NCBI RefSeq assembly: GCF_900184255.1
Contig: NZ_LT854639.1
Coordinates: 575,199 to 625,691, forward strand
Reading direction: 5' to 3'
Source of the DNA: Haloimpatiens massiliensis
GTDB lineage: Bacteria; Bacillota; Clostridia; Clostridiales; Clostridiaceae
Length of the DNA: 50,493 bases
The notes under the pieces were generated by a model that was given only the letters and a program-made list of their open reading frames with translations, was not told the origin of the DNA and did not search any database. Below, one piece after another: positions 17,523-25,150 of this stretch. The number at the start of each line of letters is the position of its first letter. Positions within the stretch are counted from its first letter, which is position 1. The position numbers and the translations under genes are program-made.

Positions 17523-18030
17523 GAATATTGTGATATAAGTGCAATAAGAAAAATCTGTCTTTAAGTCCACAATAAATATATTTTTTAAGACTGCTCGCAA
17601 TACGCCAAGAAATTCTAATGTTTTCAAATTTCAATACCCTAAAGCTTTCAAACTCGCTTCTAACGGCACTCAAACATGAAAGCTTCTTAACGGGTATCGA
17701 AATTTGAAAACAAAGAATTTCTAAGGCTAGCTCAATAGTCTAAAAAAATATATTTATTGTTACCTTAAAGACAGATTTTTCGGTTCATACGTATATTACT
17801 TGTGGTGAAGAGATGGCCTACTAAAAGAGGCTTTTCCTCCACTATGTTACGGAAAAGCTTTAATTAAATAAATAGGATAGTACGAAAAACTATAACTGTT
17901 TCATTGAATGGAGTAGTTATAGCTTTTCTTTTAAGCGCTCTAAAAATCTTTTATTGGCGATAGCCAATTATTAGGATTTATATAAGAATATATAACTTTA
18001 ACTGTTAGATAAATTGAAACTTCGCATAAC
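17523..18030 (+). repeat. Composite intergenic repeat R1 with giant hairpin
   Basis: The whole gap after dapB is repeat. A leader (AATATTGTGATATAAGTG) is followed by a 231-base hairpin at 17550-17780. Its arms pair as AATAAATATATTTTTT / AAAAAATATATTTATT and GTTTTCAAATTTC / GAAATTTGAAAAC, with an apical AAAGCTTTC / GAAAGCTT. Then come smaller modules: a TTTTCCTCC ... GGAAAA hairpin near 17840, an ACTATAACT ... AGTTATAG hairpin near 17890-17925, and CTTTTATTGGCGATAGCCA near 17950. The same modules recur at other sites in the window. No ORF. Subtype 1, sense orientation with dapB. Confidence 0.9.
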
Positions 18031-18105
18031 TTTACAGGCTATAGAAAAATTTATTCTAAAGTACCAATCACTTTTCAATTTAAGATTTAGTATAAATTTC
18101 ACCTG

Positions 18106-18537
18106 TTAAAAAACAAGCATTCCGTTATCATCGTATTCAAAATTTGGGCCCCAAGCAACTTCCCAATAGTAACCATCTAAATCAGCAAAATATGCATGAT
18201 ATCCACCCCAAAATACATCTTGAGGTTCTTTAACTATTTGGGCACCAGCATTTCTGGCTAATTCCATAACCTTATCAACATCTTCTTTATATTCTACATT
18301 ATAAGCTAATGTGATTCCTGCAAAACCATTAACTATTTTAGGAGTATTTTCTTCGCTAATATCTTTTACTAATAATTCTAAAGGAAACAACTCAAATTTC
18401 GTTCCAGGTGTATTAAAAAATATAACATCAGGGTTATTACCTTTTTCATCAGTTTCAAATCCAAGGTCATCCCTATAAAATTTTATTGCCTTCTCCATAC
18501 TTCTTACGCCTAAACAAATACATGTAATTTTATTCAC
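18106..18537 (-). CDS. VOC (glyoxalase/bleomycin-resistance fold) protein
   Basis: 143 residues forming two beta-alpha-beta-beta-beta units of the vicinal oxygen chelate superfamily. The N-terminal half has CICLGVRSMEKAIKFYRDDLGFE and the C-terminal half FWGGYHAYFADLDGYYWEVAWGP, which is the usual pairing (YFADPDGxxWEV). The metal or substrate cannot be fixed from sequence. Relatives act as glyoxalases, dioxygenases or drug-binding proteins, and most are uncharacterised. The ATG lies behind AAGGTGA. It stands alone between two repeat-filled gaps. Confidence 0.85.
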   Translation of the reverse strand: MNKITCICLGVRSMEKAIKFYRDDLGFETDEKGNNPDVIFFNTPGTKFELFPLELLVKDISEENTPKIVNGFAGITLAYNVEYKEDVDKVMELARNAGAQIVKEPQDVFWGGYHAYFADLDGYYWEVAWGPNFEYDDNGMLVF

Positions 18538-18610
18538 CTTAATTCCCCCCTAACAAATTTACTATTTCCTGAACCACTTATACCCTACACCACAATTTTT
18601 TTAGTGAATA

Positions 18611-18994
18611 ACTCAACTTTCGCACATAAAGTTCAAGCTCTACATTAGATTAATAAGGTTTTTTAATTTAAAATTTAGAATGTAAAATAGGTATTTGTAG
18701 AATAGGTAAGAAGTAAAAAGTAAGAGTGAAAAGGTAAGAACTAATAGGTAAAAGGTAAAAGTTTCTTTAAAAAATTCAGCAAAGCTGAATTTTCACTACA
18801 ACTACTACTTATTACCTGGTACTTACAAATTAATTATAAAAAACTCTTCGAGTTTTATCCTTAACTCTTACTTCTTAGCTCTTACCTATTACCTACTACT
18901 TACCTGTAAATTTCAAATTATAGTTAGTTTCTAAAAGAGCTTTATTCTTCATTTTAAATTTTATATTTTTATTTTATAACTGCGAAAGTTGAAT
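18611..18994. repeat. Degenerate GTAAGAAGT array (family G, copy 1) within an inverted repeat
   Basis: From about 18694 to 18770 the plus strand is built of degenerate 7-9-base units such as GGTAAGAAGT, AAAGTAAGAG and ATAGGTAAAA. From about 18858 to 18905 their complements appear (CTTACTTCTTAGCTCTTACC), so the whole can fold on itself. Two short hairpins sit between: AAAATTCAGC/GCTGAATTTT and AAACTCTTCGAGTTT. The block is bracketed by ACTCAACTTTCGCA (18611-18624) and TGCGAAAGTTGAAT (18981-18994). A second array is at 36970-37165. Confidence 0.75.
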
Positions 18995-19008
18995 TATTTA
19001 TATATTAA

Positions 19009-19035
19009 GGCCGGCTATCGCCATTAAAAGATTTA
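19009..19035 (-). repeat. GGCGATAGCC repeat module, reverse copy
   Basis: GGCCGGCTATCGCCATTAAAAG is the reverse complement of the CTTTTATTGGCGATAGCC module that ends composite repeats R1 and the one at 36.75 kb. This marks the gap as the remains of an oppositely oriented composite repeat. Confidence 0.6.
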
Positions 19036-19044
19036 AGTTAAGCC

Positions 19045-19087
19045 AAAAGATAACATAATTTCACAACGTGAAATTATGTTATCTTTT
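19045..19087. terminator. Strong 20-bp stem with flanking A/T runs
   Basis: A perfect 20-bp inverted repeat (AAAAGATAACATAATTTCAC with its complement, loop AAC) followed by T on the plus strand and preceded by A. It looks like a bidirectional intrinsic terminator, but no gene ends close to it, so it may belong to the repeat cluster. Confidence 0.65.
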
Positions 19088-19169
19088 TTAAATTCTAAAA
19101 TTTTTCGTAATGCAATGAAGAAAATTTACCCTTTACTAGCCCTCTAGCCAACTGGCACACTATCACACT

Positions 19170-19196
19170 GAAAATTATGGCAAAGTCATAATTTTC
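19170..19196 (-). terminator. Hairpin directly after the aminotransferase stop
   Basis: A perfect 10-bp stem GAAAATTATG / CATAATTTTC starts at the base next to the stop codon. It lacks a good T-run and could be a 3'-end stabiliser or a weak terminator. Just beyond it (19138-19168) are short CTAGCC / ACTGGC-type degenerate units. Confidence 0.5.
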
Positions 19197-20345
19197 TTAT
19201 ATGTTGCATATAAACTTTTCAAGTCCGTCTAATGCTTTTTCTAATTCTTCCTCACTATAGCAATAAGAAATCCTAATGTATCCTTCTCCACCACTTCCAA
19301 AGGCAGATCCTGGTACTATAGCAACACCTTGCTCCTTAAGAAGTCTGTCACAAAACTCCTCACTAGATATATTAAATTTCTTGATAGAGGGAAATATATA
19401 AAAAGCTCCGTCTGGCTTTATTACCTCCAATCCCATATTTAAAAGCCTATCATATACATAATCCCTTCTTCTTTTAAATTCACATTTCATATATTCCACA
19501 TCTTTCATACAACTTCTAAGTCCTTCTAAAGCACCGTATTGACTTATAGATGTGGCACAAGATACATTGTATTGATGTACTTTAATTATACTCTCTAATA
19601 TATCTTTACAAGCGCATACATATCCTATTCTAAGTCCTGTCATAGAAAACATTTTTGAAAATCCACCTACAAAAATTATTTTTTCTTTTATATCTTCAAA
19701 TGCAGCTATAGAGTAATATCTTTCATCAAAATATATAGAGCTATATATTTCATCGGTTATAACTAAAATGTCATTTTTCTTTATCAAATCATACAATTCA
19801 TTTCTTAACTTCTCTGTAAGTACAGCGCCTGTAGGATTAGAAGGATATGACAATACTAGTACCTTAGGTTTTTCTCCTTTCACTATCATTTTTAAATTTT
19901 CTATATCTAAATTGAACTTTTCATCTAAATCAAAATTTACAACTGTGCCTCCTAGCAATTTAACGCAGCTTTCATAAGCAGGATATGCTATAGAAGGTAT
20001 AAGTATTTTATCTCCTGGGTCAATAACTGATGCAAAAGCTGCATATAACCCTTGACTTCCCCCTACTGTTACACAAATCTCATCTGGATTATAATCTATA
20101 TATAAAGTTTTCAAGTATCTGCTTATTTCTTCTCTTAATTCCTTAATACCTGCATTTGATGTATATGTAGTCTTATTTTCATATATAGCTTCTATCATGG
20201 CTTCTTTTATTTTACTAGGCACCTTAAAATCTGGCTGTCCTAGTGTAAGTGATATCACATCTTCATATTGTGAAACCTTATTAAAAAACTTTCTTATACC
20301 AGAAATTTCTATTTTATCTGCATTTTCAGCTATAATCTTTTTCAT
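19197..20345 (-). CDS. Class I/II PLP-dependent aminotransferase (PatA-like)
   Basis: 382 residues, fold type I aminotransferase. Visible landmarks are LGQPDFKVP near residue 36, YTSNAGIKELREEI near 60, VLSYPSNPTGAVL near 165, ITDEIYSSIYF near 196, the PLP-lysine region GGFSKMFSMTGLRIGY near 228 (Lys in SKMFSM) and the substrate arginine in YIRISYCYSEE near 360. The family includes PatA-type enzymes, proposed to be N-acetyl-LL-diaminopimelate aminotransferases. Its position between dapAB and dapH makes that role attractive, but this is inference. It is divergent from dapH. Confidence 0.85.
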   Translation of the reverse strand: MKKIIAENADKIEISGIRKFFNKVSQYEDVISLTLGQPDFKVPSKIKEAMIEAIYENKTTYTSNAGIKELREEISRYLKTLYIDYNPDEICVTVGGSQGLYAAFASVIDPGDKILIPSIAYPAYESCVKLLGGTVVNFDLDEKFNLDIENLKMIVKGEKPKVLVLSYPSNPTGAVLTEKLRNELYDLIKKNDILVITDEIYSSIYFDERYYSIAAFEDIKEKIIFVGGFSKMFSMTGLRIGYVCACKDILESIIKVHQYNVSCATSISQYGALEGLRSCMKDVEYMKCEFKRRRDYVYDRLLNMGLEVIKPDGAFYIFPSIKKFNISSEEFCDRLLKEQGVAIVPGSAFGSGGEGYIRISYCYSEEELEKALDGLEKFICNI

Positions 20346-20512
20346 TATATATAGTCACCTCTAAATTCAAATTTTATATTTTCATTTTATATAATAATAC
20401 TTATACTTATTATACAATATATTTAATTTTAAAATGTAAAATTAAATATACAAAATAATTGAGTATTGATATATTGATCATTAACTAATATGTTAATTTG
20501 GTATATTTTCTC

Positions 20513-20541
20513 TTTAAATTGAAGATATTATTTATTATAAT
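20513..20541 (+). promoter_or_regulatory. Likely promoter of dapH
   Basis: TTTAAA (20513-20518), 17-base spacer, TATAAT (20536-20541). The -10 is perfect and the -35 matches four of six. It gives a leader of about 85 bases that includes the ribosome site and the hairpin before dapH. Confidence 0.55.
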
Positions 20542-20576
20542 GATATGATAGAAGAAAGTATATTTAAATCTATAAT

Positions 20577-20634
20577 AAAGGAGGTGAATCGTTAGCAAAA
20601 CTTATTTTTTAGTTTTTTGCATAACGATATTAAA
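20577..20634 (+). promoter_or_regulatory. dapH leader: ribosome site separated from ATG by a hairpin
   Basis: A full AAAGGAGGTGA site at 20577-20587 lies about 50 bases before the ATG at 20635. Between them CGTTAGCAAAAC (20590-20601) can pair with GTTTTTTGCATAACG (20612-20626), with a short bulge. Folding the hairpin leaves about 12 bases between the Shine-Dalgarno and the ATG, close to functional spacing. No other ribosome site precedes the ATG. Confidence 0.55.
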
Positions 20635-21345
20635 ATGTCTTATAATTTAACAGATCCATATGAACTAGCCAGGTATATAAAAGAAGCAGAAAAGTCTACT
20701 CCTATAAAAGCATATATTAAAGGAGATTTAAGCAATTGCTCTTTTGATGATATTGAAGATTTTTCTAGTGGCAATTTACATATACTATTTGGTGAAAGTG
20801 AAAACATATCTAAATTTATAGAAAAAAATAAAGATAAGATAGAAAGCATAAAAATTGAACAGGATAGAAGAAATTCCGCTATTCCACTTTTAGACCTTAG
20901 AAATGTAAATGCTAGAATTGAACCAGGTGCTATCATAAGAGACAAAGCCCTTATAAAAGATAAAGCTGTTATAATGATGGGAGCTGTTATAAACATAGGA
21001 GCTGAAATTGGTGAAGAAACTATGATAGATATGAACGCTGTAGTAGGAGCAAGAGCTCAAATAGGAGCTAAGGTTCATCTTGGAGCCGGTGCAGTTGTAG
21101 CTGGAGTTCTAGAACCACCTAGTAAATCACCATGCATTATAGAAGATAATGTTTTAATAGGTGCCAATGCAGTTATACTAGAAGGTGTACGAGTAGGAAA
21201 AGGTGCCGTAGTCGCAGCAGGTTCAGTAGTAGTAAGTGATGTTCCAGAAAATGTAGTAGTTGCTGGTTCTCCTGCTAAAATAGTTAAAACAGTAGATGAA
21301 AATACTAAAGACAAAACACAAATATTAGATGATCTAAGAAAATAA
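20635..21345 (+). CDS. dapH: Tetrahydrodipicolinate N-acetyltransferase
   Basis: Acetylates tetrahydrodipicolinate with acetyl-CoA in the acetylase branch of DAP synthesis. It has 236 residues from the ATG at 20635; the upstream TTG at 20617 would add six residues without family support. The N-terminal DapH domain reads MSYNLTDPYELARYIKEAEK. The left-handed beta-helix follows from residue 85 as hexapeptide repeats (ARIEPGAIIRDKALIKDKAV ... IGAKVHLGAGAVVAG) and ends with VVVAGSPAKIVK. Active as a trimer in this family. Translation probably depends on an unusual hairpin-spaced ribosome site. Confidence 0.96.
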   Translation: MSYNLTDPYELARYIKEAEKSTPIKAYIKGDLSNCSFDDIEDFSSGNLHILFGESENISKFIEKNKDKIESIKIEQDRRNSAIPLLDLRNVNARIEPGAIIRDKALIKDKAVIMMGAVINIGAEIGEETMIDMNAVVGARAQIGAKVHLGAGAVVAGVLEPPSKSPCIIEDNVLIGANAVILEGVRVGKGAVVAAGSVVVSDVPENVVVAGSPAKIVKTVDENTKDKTQILDDLRK

Positions 21346-21351
21346 TAAAAC

Positions 21352-21394
21352 AAACCCCTATCTACACTTACATTAAATTGTAGATAGGGGTTTT
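21352..21394. terminator. Bidirectional terminator between dapH and the SSB gene
   Basis: The stem AAACCCCTATCTACA / TGTAGATAGGGGTTT with T-run on the plus strand and A-run on the other lies between two convergent genes and can end both transcripts. Confidence 0.85.
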
Positions 21395-21409
21395 CACTAC
21401 AGCTTAACC

Positions 21410-22084
21410 TTAAATAGCATCTTCTTCATTTAAATCGTTTTCACTGTGGTCGACAACTTCATTTTCGCTATTAACTTTTTCCATTTTAGATATAGACACT
21501 TCATAGGCTACTTTGTTTATAACTTTATTTTCAGATAATTTCTTTTGATATTCTCGACTTTGAAGTCTTCCCCAAATTCTTATATTATCTCCTACTTCTA
21601 GAGTTTTACAAAATCTAGAATTTCTTCCCCATGCTATAGTAGGTATATAATCCGATTTGTTATATGGTCTGTTTACTGCTAGAAGCATATCTGATATTTC
21701 CCTTCCAAAAGGAGTAAGCCTGTATACAGGGTTTTTGCAAATATATCCATCAAGAAATATTATATTTGGATTCTTGCTTTTTTCTAAACAATACCTTACG
21801 TCTCTAGCAAAAACAGTTAATATAAGTCTATTAGATCCATCTACATACTTATTATAAGATCTTAACTGTCCCTCTACACATAGCTCAGAACCTGGTTCCA
21901 AATTCATTCCTGTTATAAGTCTTTCTGAAACAGTAATATTAAGAATATCTTTTGAATTACTTAGTCTTGGAACTTCCAATATAAAGTTATAGAAACCTTC
22001 TCCATACATTTCATGACTAAATTCTAATTGGTTAGCCATAGTCCCCTCTAAATATATTTTGTTGTTCATCATTAAATTATCCAT
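21410..22084 (-). CDS. Single-stranded DNA-binding protein with two OB folds
   Basis: 224 residues, about twice the size of one OB domain. The second half (residues about 115-205) reads LDGYICKNPVYRLTPFGREISDMLLAVNRPY, then DYIPTIAWGRNSRFCKTLEVGDNIRIWGRLQSREYQKK, a clear SSB/PriB-type OB fold. The first half (NKIYLEGTMANQLEFSHEMYG ... ELCVEGQLRSYNKYVDGSNRL) looks like a diverged repeat of the same fold. The acidic C-terminus ends NDLNEEDAI rather than the DDIPF tip of replicative SSB. Hence this is probably an accessory, clostridial-type SSB, not the essential one. ATG at 22084 follows GAGGGA. Confidence 0.8.
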   Translation of the reverse strand: MDNLMMNNKIYLEGTMANQLEFSHEMYGEGFYNFILEVPRLSNSKDILNITVSERLITGMNLEPGSELCVEGQLRSYNKYVDGSNRLILTVFARDVRYCLEKSKNPNIIFLDGYICKNPVYRLTPFGREISDMLLAVNRPYNKSDYIPTIAWGRNSRFCKTLEVGDNIRIWGRLQSREYQKKLSENKVINKVAYEVSISKMEKVNSENEVVDHSENDLNEEDAI

Positions 22085-22315
22085 CACAATCCCTCTTTCC
22101 CCTTAGTTTTTATGTTTTATACACTATAAAATATTCCAATGTGTTAAATATTATTACTATTTATATATAATTATATTTTTTATAATTTTTCTACCGGACT
22201 TTTATTGCCATTATAATACAGATGCTATATATTTTTCAAGGTATTACTTAAATTTTAACTGTATATTTAAAAAAATGAAAGTTATTTTGCAAAAAAAATA
22301 ATTAATTAAATGATT

Positions 22316-23080
22316 TTATTTACCTATTTGATTTCCTAGGTGGTCTATATAATAATTCTCCGTATAAATCAAATCTCCTACTTTTACAAAAGTATATCCT
22401 TGATTTTGCAAGTTTTCTATTATTCTAGATAAGTTTTTAGGAGTGTACTTGGCATTATTGTGAAATAATAATATAGATCCTGGCTTAATCTTTTTCATAA
22501 CTCTATTATACTCTATATCACTTCCCTGTTCTTTCCAATCTATGCTATCAACATTCCACTGAATACAATAATGATTGTTTTCCTGTATAGTATCTACAAC
22601 TAGATCATTATAAGCTCCTGACGGACATCTAAACAATTTAGGAAATTCACCTGTTATATTTCTTATTTTATTATCCCCTAACTGTACTTCTTGAATTATT
22701 TTAGTTTTAGATACTCTAGTTAAATCAGCATGTGTATTTGAATGGTTACCCAGCTCATGCCCTCGTTTAAATAGCTTTTCTGCCTTTTCTGGATAATCAT
22801 CTATCCATTTTCCAACTAGAAAAAAAGTTGCCTTTACATTATATTTATCTAGTATATCTAATATTTCATCTGTGTTATCATTACCCCAATTTGAGTCAAA
22901 AGTTATAGAAACCTTTTTATCCCTAGTATCTACCGAGTAAATAGGTATTTTTTTACTTTTATTTAAAAAAGTTAATGTTGATTTTGAAAAATAGCTCACA
23001 ATAAATAGAAATAAAAAAATAAAAAATACCAACAAAAATATTCCCATAGAATTATTTCTAATTCTTTTTAATCTAATCAT
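22316..23080 (-). CDS. Membrane-anchored polysaccharide deacetylase (NodB domain)
   Basis: 254 residues from the ATG at 23080, which follows ATGGAGGATTTA. A single membrane anchor (MGIFLLVFFIFLFLFIVSYF, residues about 12-32) leads to an extracytoplasmic NodB domain. Motif 1 is VSITFDSNWGND near 53, motif 2 the metal site HELGNHSNTHADLT near 103, motif 3 RCPSGAYND near 139, then DSIDWKEQGSD near 165 and ILLFHNNAKYT near 187. Family members deacetylate peptidoglycan or related polysaccharides, and several clostridial/bacillar ones (PdaA/PdaB type) act in spore cortex. The substrate is not evident here. Confidence 0.88.
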   Translation of the reverse strand: MIRLKRIRNNSMGIFLLVFFIFLFLFIVSYFSKSTLTFLNKSKKIPIYSVDTRDKKVSITFDSNWGNDNTDEILDILDKYNVKATFFLVGKWIDDYPEKAEKLFKRGHELGNHSNTHADLTRVSKTKIIQEVQLGDNKIRNITGEFPKLFRCPSGAYNDLVVDTIQENNHYCIQWNVDSIDWKEQGSDIEYNRVMKKIKPGSILLFHNNAKYTPKNLSRIIENLQNQGYTFVKVGDLIYTENYYIDHLGNQIGK

Positions 23081-23244
23081 TAAATCCTCCATATTACAGT
23101 TATTCTTATAATTTATATTCCAAACACAAAACAAATATGAAAAACTCTTTAGAAAAATTTTTAGTAAGTAGAGAAATCACTCCTTACTATATTTTTATCT
23201 TTTATGTTATAATGAGTATAGTTACCTAAAAGGAGGCTGCAAAT

Positions 23245-23778
23245 ATGTTTGATGATACCCTTGAATTAGCAGAAAATAAACTACTGTTATTATATATATT
23301 AGAAAAAATTAATTTGCCTATATCTAATATGCAACTTACGAATATAGTACTAGAAAATAATTTTATGAACTATTTTAGCCTTCAGCAATATCTCTCTGAA
23401 TTACTATCTTCTAAATTTATAGATGAAACAGAAAGAAATAATAAGCATAGGCTTATTATAACTGAAAAAGGCTCTAAGGTCTTATGGCTGTTTCAAAAGA
23501 GAATATCTGTTGAGAAAATTAGTTCAATAGATGATTATTTACAAAAACAAATGAGGGATATAAAGAAAGAACTAACTATAACTGCAGACTATACCATAGA
23601 AAATTCTGATAATTTTATAGTAAATTTAAAAGCCTCAGAATCAGACTATACACTTATAGATATAAAAATTGGTGTTCCCTCAAATAAACAAGCTAGAGAG
23701 CTGTGCAGTAAGTGGAAAAAACATTCTTCTAAATTATACAATAAAATAATTAAACTGCTTATTGATGAAGAAATTTAA
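23245..23778 (+). CDS. DUF4364 family protein, winged-helix N-terminus
   Basis: 177 residues matching the clostridial DUF4364 pattern. The start is MFDDTLELAENKLLLLYILEKINLPISNMQLTNIVLENNFMNYFSLQQYLSELLSSKFI, which reads as a PadR/MarR-like winged helix, followed by LIITEKGSKVLWLF and a C-terminal beta-rich region. It is likely a DNA-binding regulator, but no target is known. ATG follows AAAAGGAGG. Its stop overlaps the stop of the convergent propeller gene by three bases. Confidence 0.8.
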   Translation: MFDDTLELAENKLLLLYILEKINLPISNMQLTNIVLENNFMNYFSLQQYLSELLSSKFIDETERNNKHRLIITEKGSKVLWLFQKRISVEKISSIDDYLQKQMRDIKKELTITADYTIENSDNFIVNLKASESDYTLIDIKIGVPSNKQARELCSKWKKHSSKLYNKIIKLLIDEEI

Positions 23779-24656
23779 ATCAAAGTCATTCCTGTAGGTT
23801 CTCCACCTATGGATATGACTTTTTTATTTTCATTTGTTATATCTATTTTCATAAGTAAATTATTATAATTATCTCCTATATATAAATCTTTTTTTAATCT
23901 TATTATGCCTCTAGGCATACCCCCAACCCTTATAACTTTAACCTCCTTAGCATTAGTCATATCTACAATGCTTATACTTCCATCTCCAAAATTAGAAACA
24001 TAGCAAAAGCTTGTATCCAAATACATGTCCACTGGGCTATTGCCCACTTTAACTCTATTTAGTATCTGAAAATTCTTTAATGAAATAATTGATATACTGC
24101 CTTTATAATTCAGCCCTAAATTACTTTCGCAAACATATATATAATCCCCATTAGGAGAAAAAACTGCTTTTGTAGGATAAGCTCCAACTCTTATATTTTT
24201 AATAACTGTATTTTTTTTACAATCAACTAAAGTTATACTATCATCATTCATATTTGCTATTACCATTATATTTCTTCTTTTATCAATATGCATACTGTGA
24301 GGTAAACTTCCACATGGAATTTGAGTTTGTATACCCTTTTCCTGTAAATTAAAAGCTGCTAAAATATTAGAATTGCCACATATAACATAAGCCGTATCAT
24401 TTAAAATCTTTACATCATTACAATGCATTCCTATAGTATAGTTCTCTACGTTTTTTTTATTCTTTATATCCACAATACTTATATCATTAGTGTAATTATT
24501 AGCAGTGAAGATTTGATTTGAATTTATACAAATACCATGTGGTCCAATCCTTCTTGAATCATTTCTTAACAAAATCTTATCCACTTGAGTAAAATTTTCT
24601 AAATCTACCTTAGAAATTGAATCTGATGAAGTATTACATACATATAAATATTTCAA
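23775..24656 (-). CDS. YncE/YVTN-type beta-propeller protein
   Basis: 293 residues made almost wholly of YVTN-family blade repeats, e.g. YVCNTSSDSISKVDLENF, FTANNYTNDISIVDIKN, VIANMNDDSITLVDCKKNTVIKNIRVGAYPTKAVFSPNGDYIYVCESN, and YVSNFGDGSISIVDMTNAKEVKVIRVGGMPRGI. I chose the TTG at 24656 behind GGGGGTG; the longer reading upstream lacks a site. No signal peptide, so it appears cytoplasmic, unlike many YncE homologues. Such propellers are scaffolds or ligand binders; the function here is unknown. Confidence 0.82.
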   Translation of the reverse strand: MKYLYVCNTSSDSISKVDLENFTQVDKILLRNDSRRIGPHGICINSNQIFTANNYTNDISIVDIKNKKNVENYTIGMHCNDVKILNDTAYVICGNSNILAAFNLQEKGIQTQIPCGSLPHSMHIDKRRNIMVIANMNDDSITLVDCKKNTVIKNIRVGAYPTKAVFSPNGDYIYVCESNLGLNYKGSISIISLKNFQILNRVKVGNSPVDMYLDTSFCYVSNFGDGSISIVDMTNAKEVKVIRVGGMPRGIIRLKKDLYIGDNYNNLLMKIDITNENKKVISIGGEPTGMTLI

Positions 24657-24910
24657 ACTGTTCACCCCCTCATAATCATATATTATGGTGAAACATATCA
24701 TTTTGGTAATAATATAATTCTTTTTTGGTTAAAATTTATAAATTTCTATTTTTACTGGACAAACTACTGTTTTGTAAAATATAATTTTATCTGGATGTAT
24801 TTATACCCTATGTATTTATGCTATATGTACATTATTCAAGCTTACATTAGCAAAACACTACATTTGTATAAATTCAACATACATAATCACTTTATAGGAG
24901 GCTGATTTTA

Positions 24911-25150
24911 TTGTTTAATTATTTAACAGAAGGCGTGTGTTCAAGAGAAATAAATTTTGATATTGTAGATGGAAAAGTTACAAATGTTTCTTTTTTAGGC
25001 GGATGTGATGGAAATCTAAAAGGCATATCTAAGCTTGTAGAAGGTATGGATGTACATGAAGTTATTAAAAAACTTGAAGGAACTACTTGTGGTCCAAAAT
25101 CCACTTCTTGCCCAGACCAGCTAGCTAGAGCACTAAAAAAATACATATAA
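24911..25150 (+). CDS. TSCPD domain protein
   Basis: 79 residues starting at TTG behind TAGGAGG. It contains the defining motif TSCPDQLARAL near the C-terminus plus GVCSREINFDIVDGKVTNVSFLGGCDGNLKGISKLVEG. Cysteines at CSRE, GGCDGN, TTCGPKSTSC suggest a metal or redox site. The same domain occurs at the end of class II ribonucleotide reductases and as small stand-alone clostridial proteins of unknown role. A giant-hairpin repeat (R2) starts right after its stop. Confidence 0.85.
   Translation: MFNYLTEGVCSREINFDIVDGKVTNVSFLGGCDGNLKGISKLVEGMDVHEVIKKLEGTTCGPKSTSCPDQLARALKKYI

Noticed and set aside
18690..18910. CRISPR array
   Set aside because: The GTAAGAAGT units are 7-10 bases, degenerate and without spacers, and no cas gene is present.
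20640..21353. Minus-strand ORFs across dapH
   Set aside because: Frames opposite the beta-helix repeats of dapH; their composition reflects the complement of GTA/GCT-rich hexapeptide codons.
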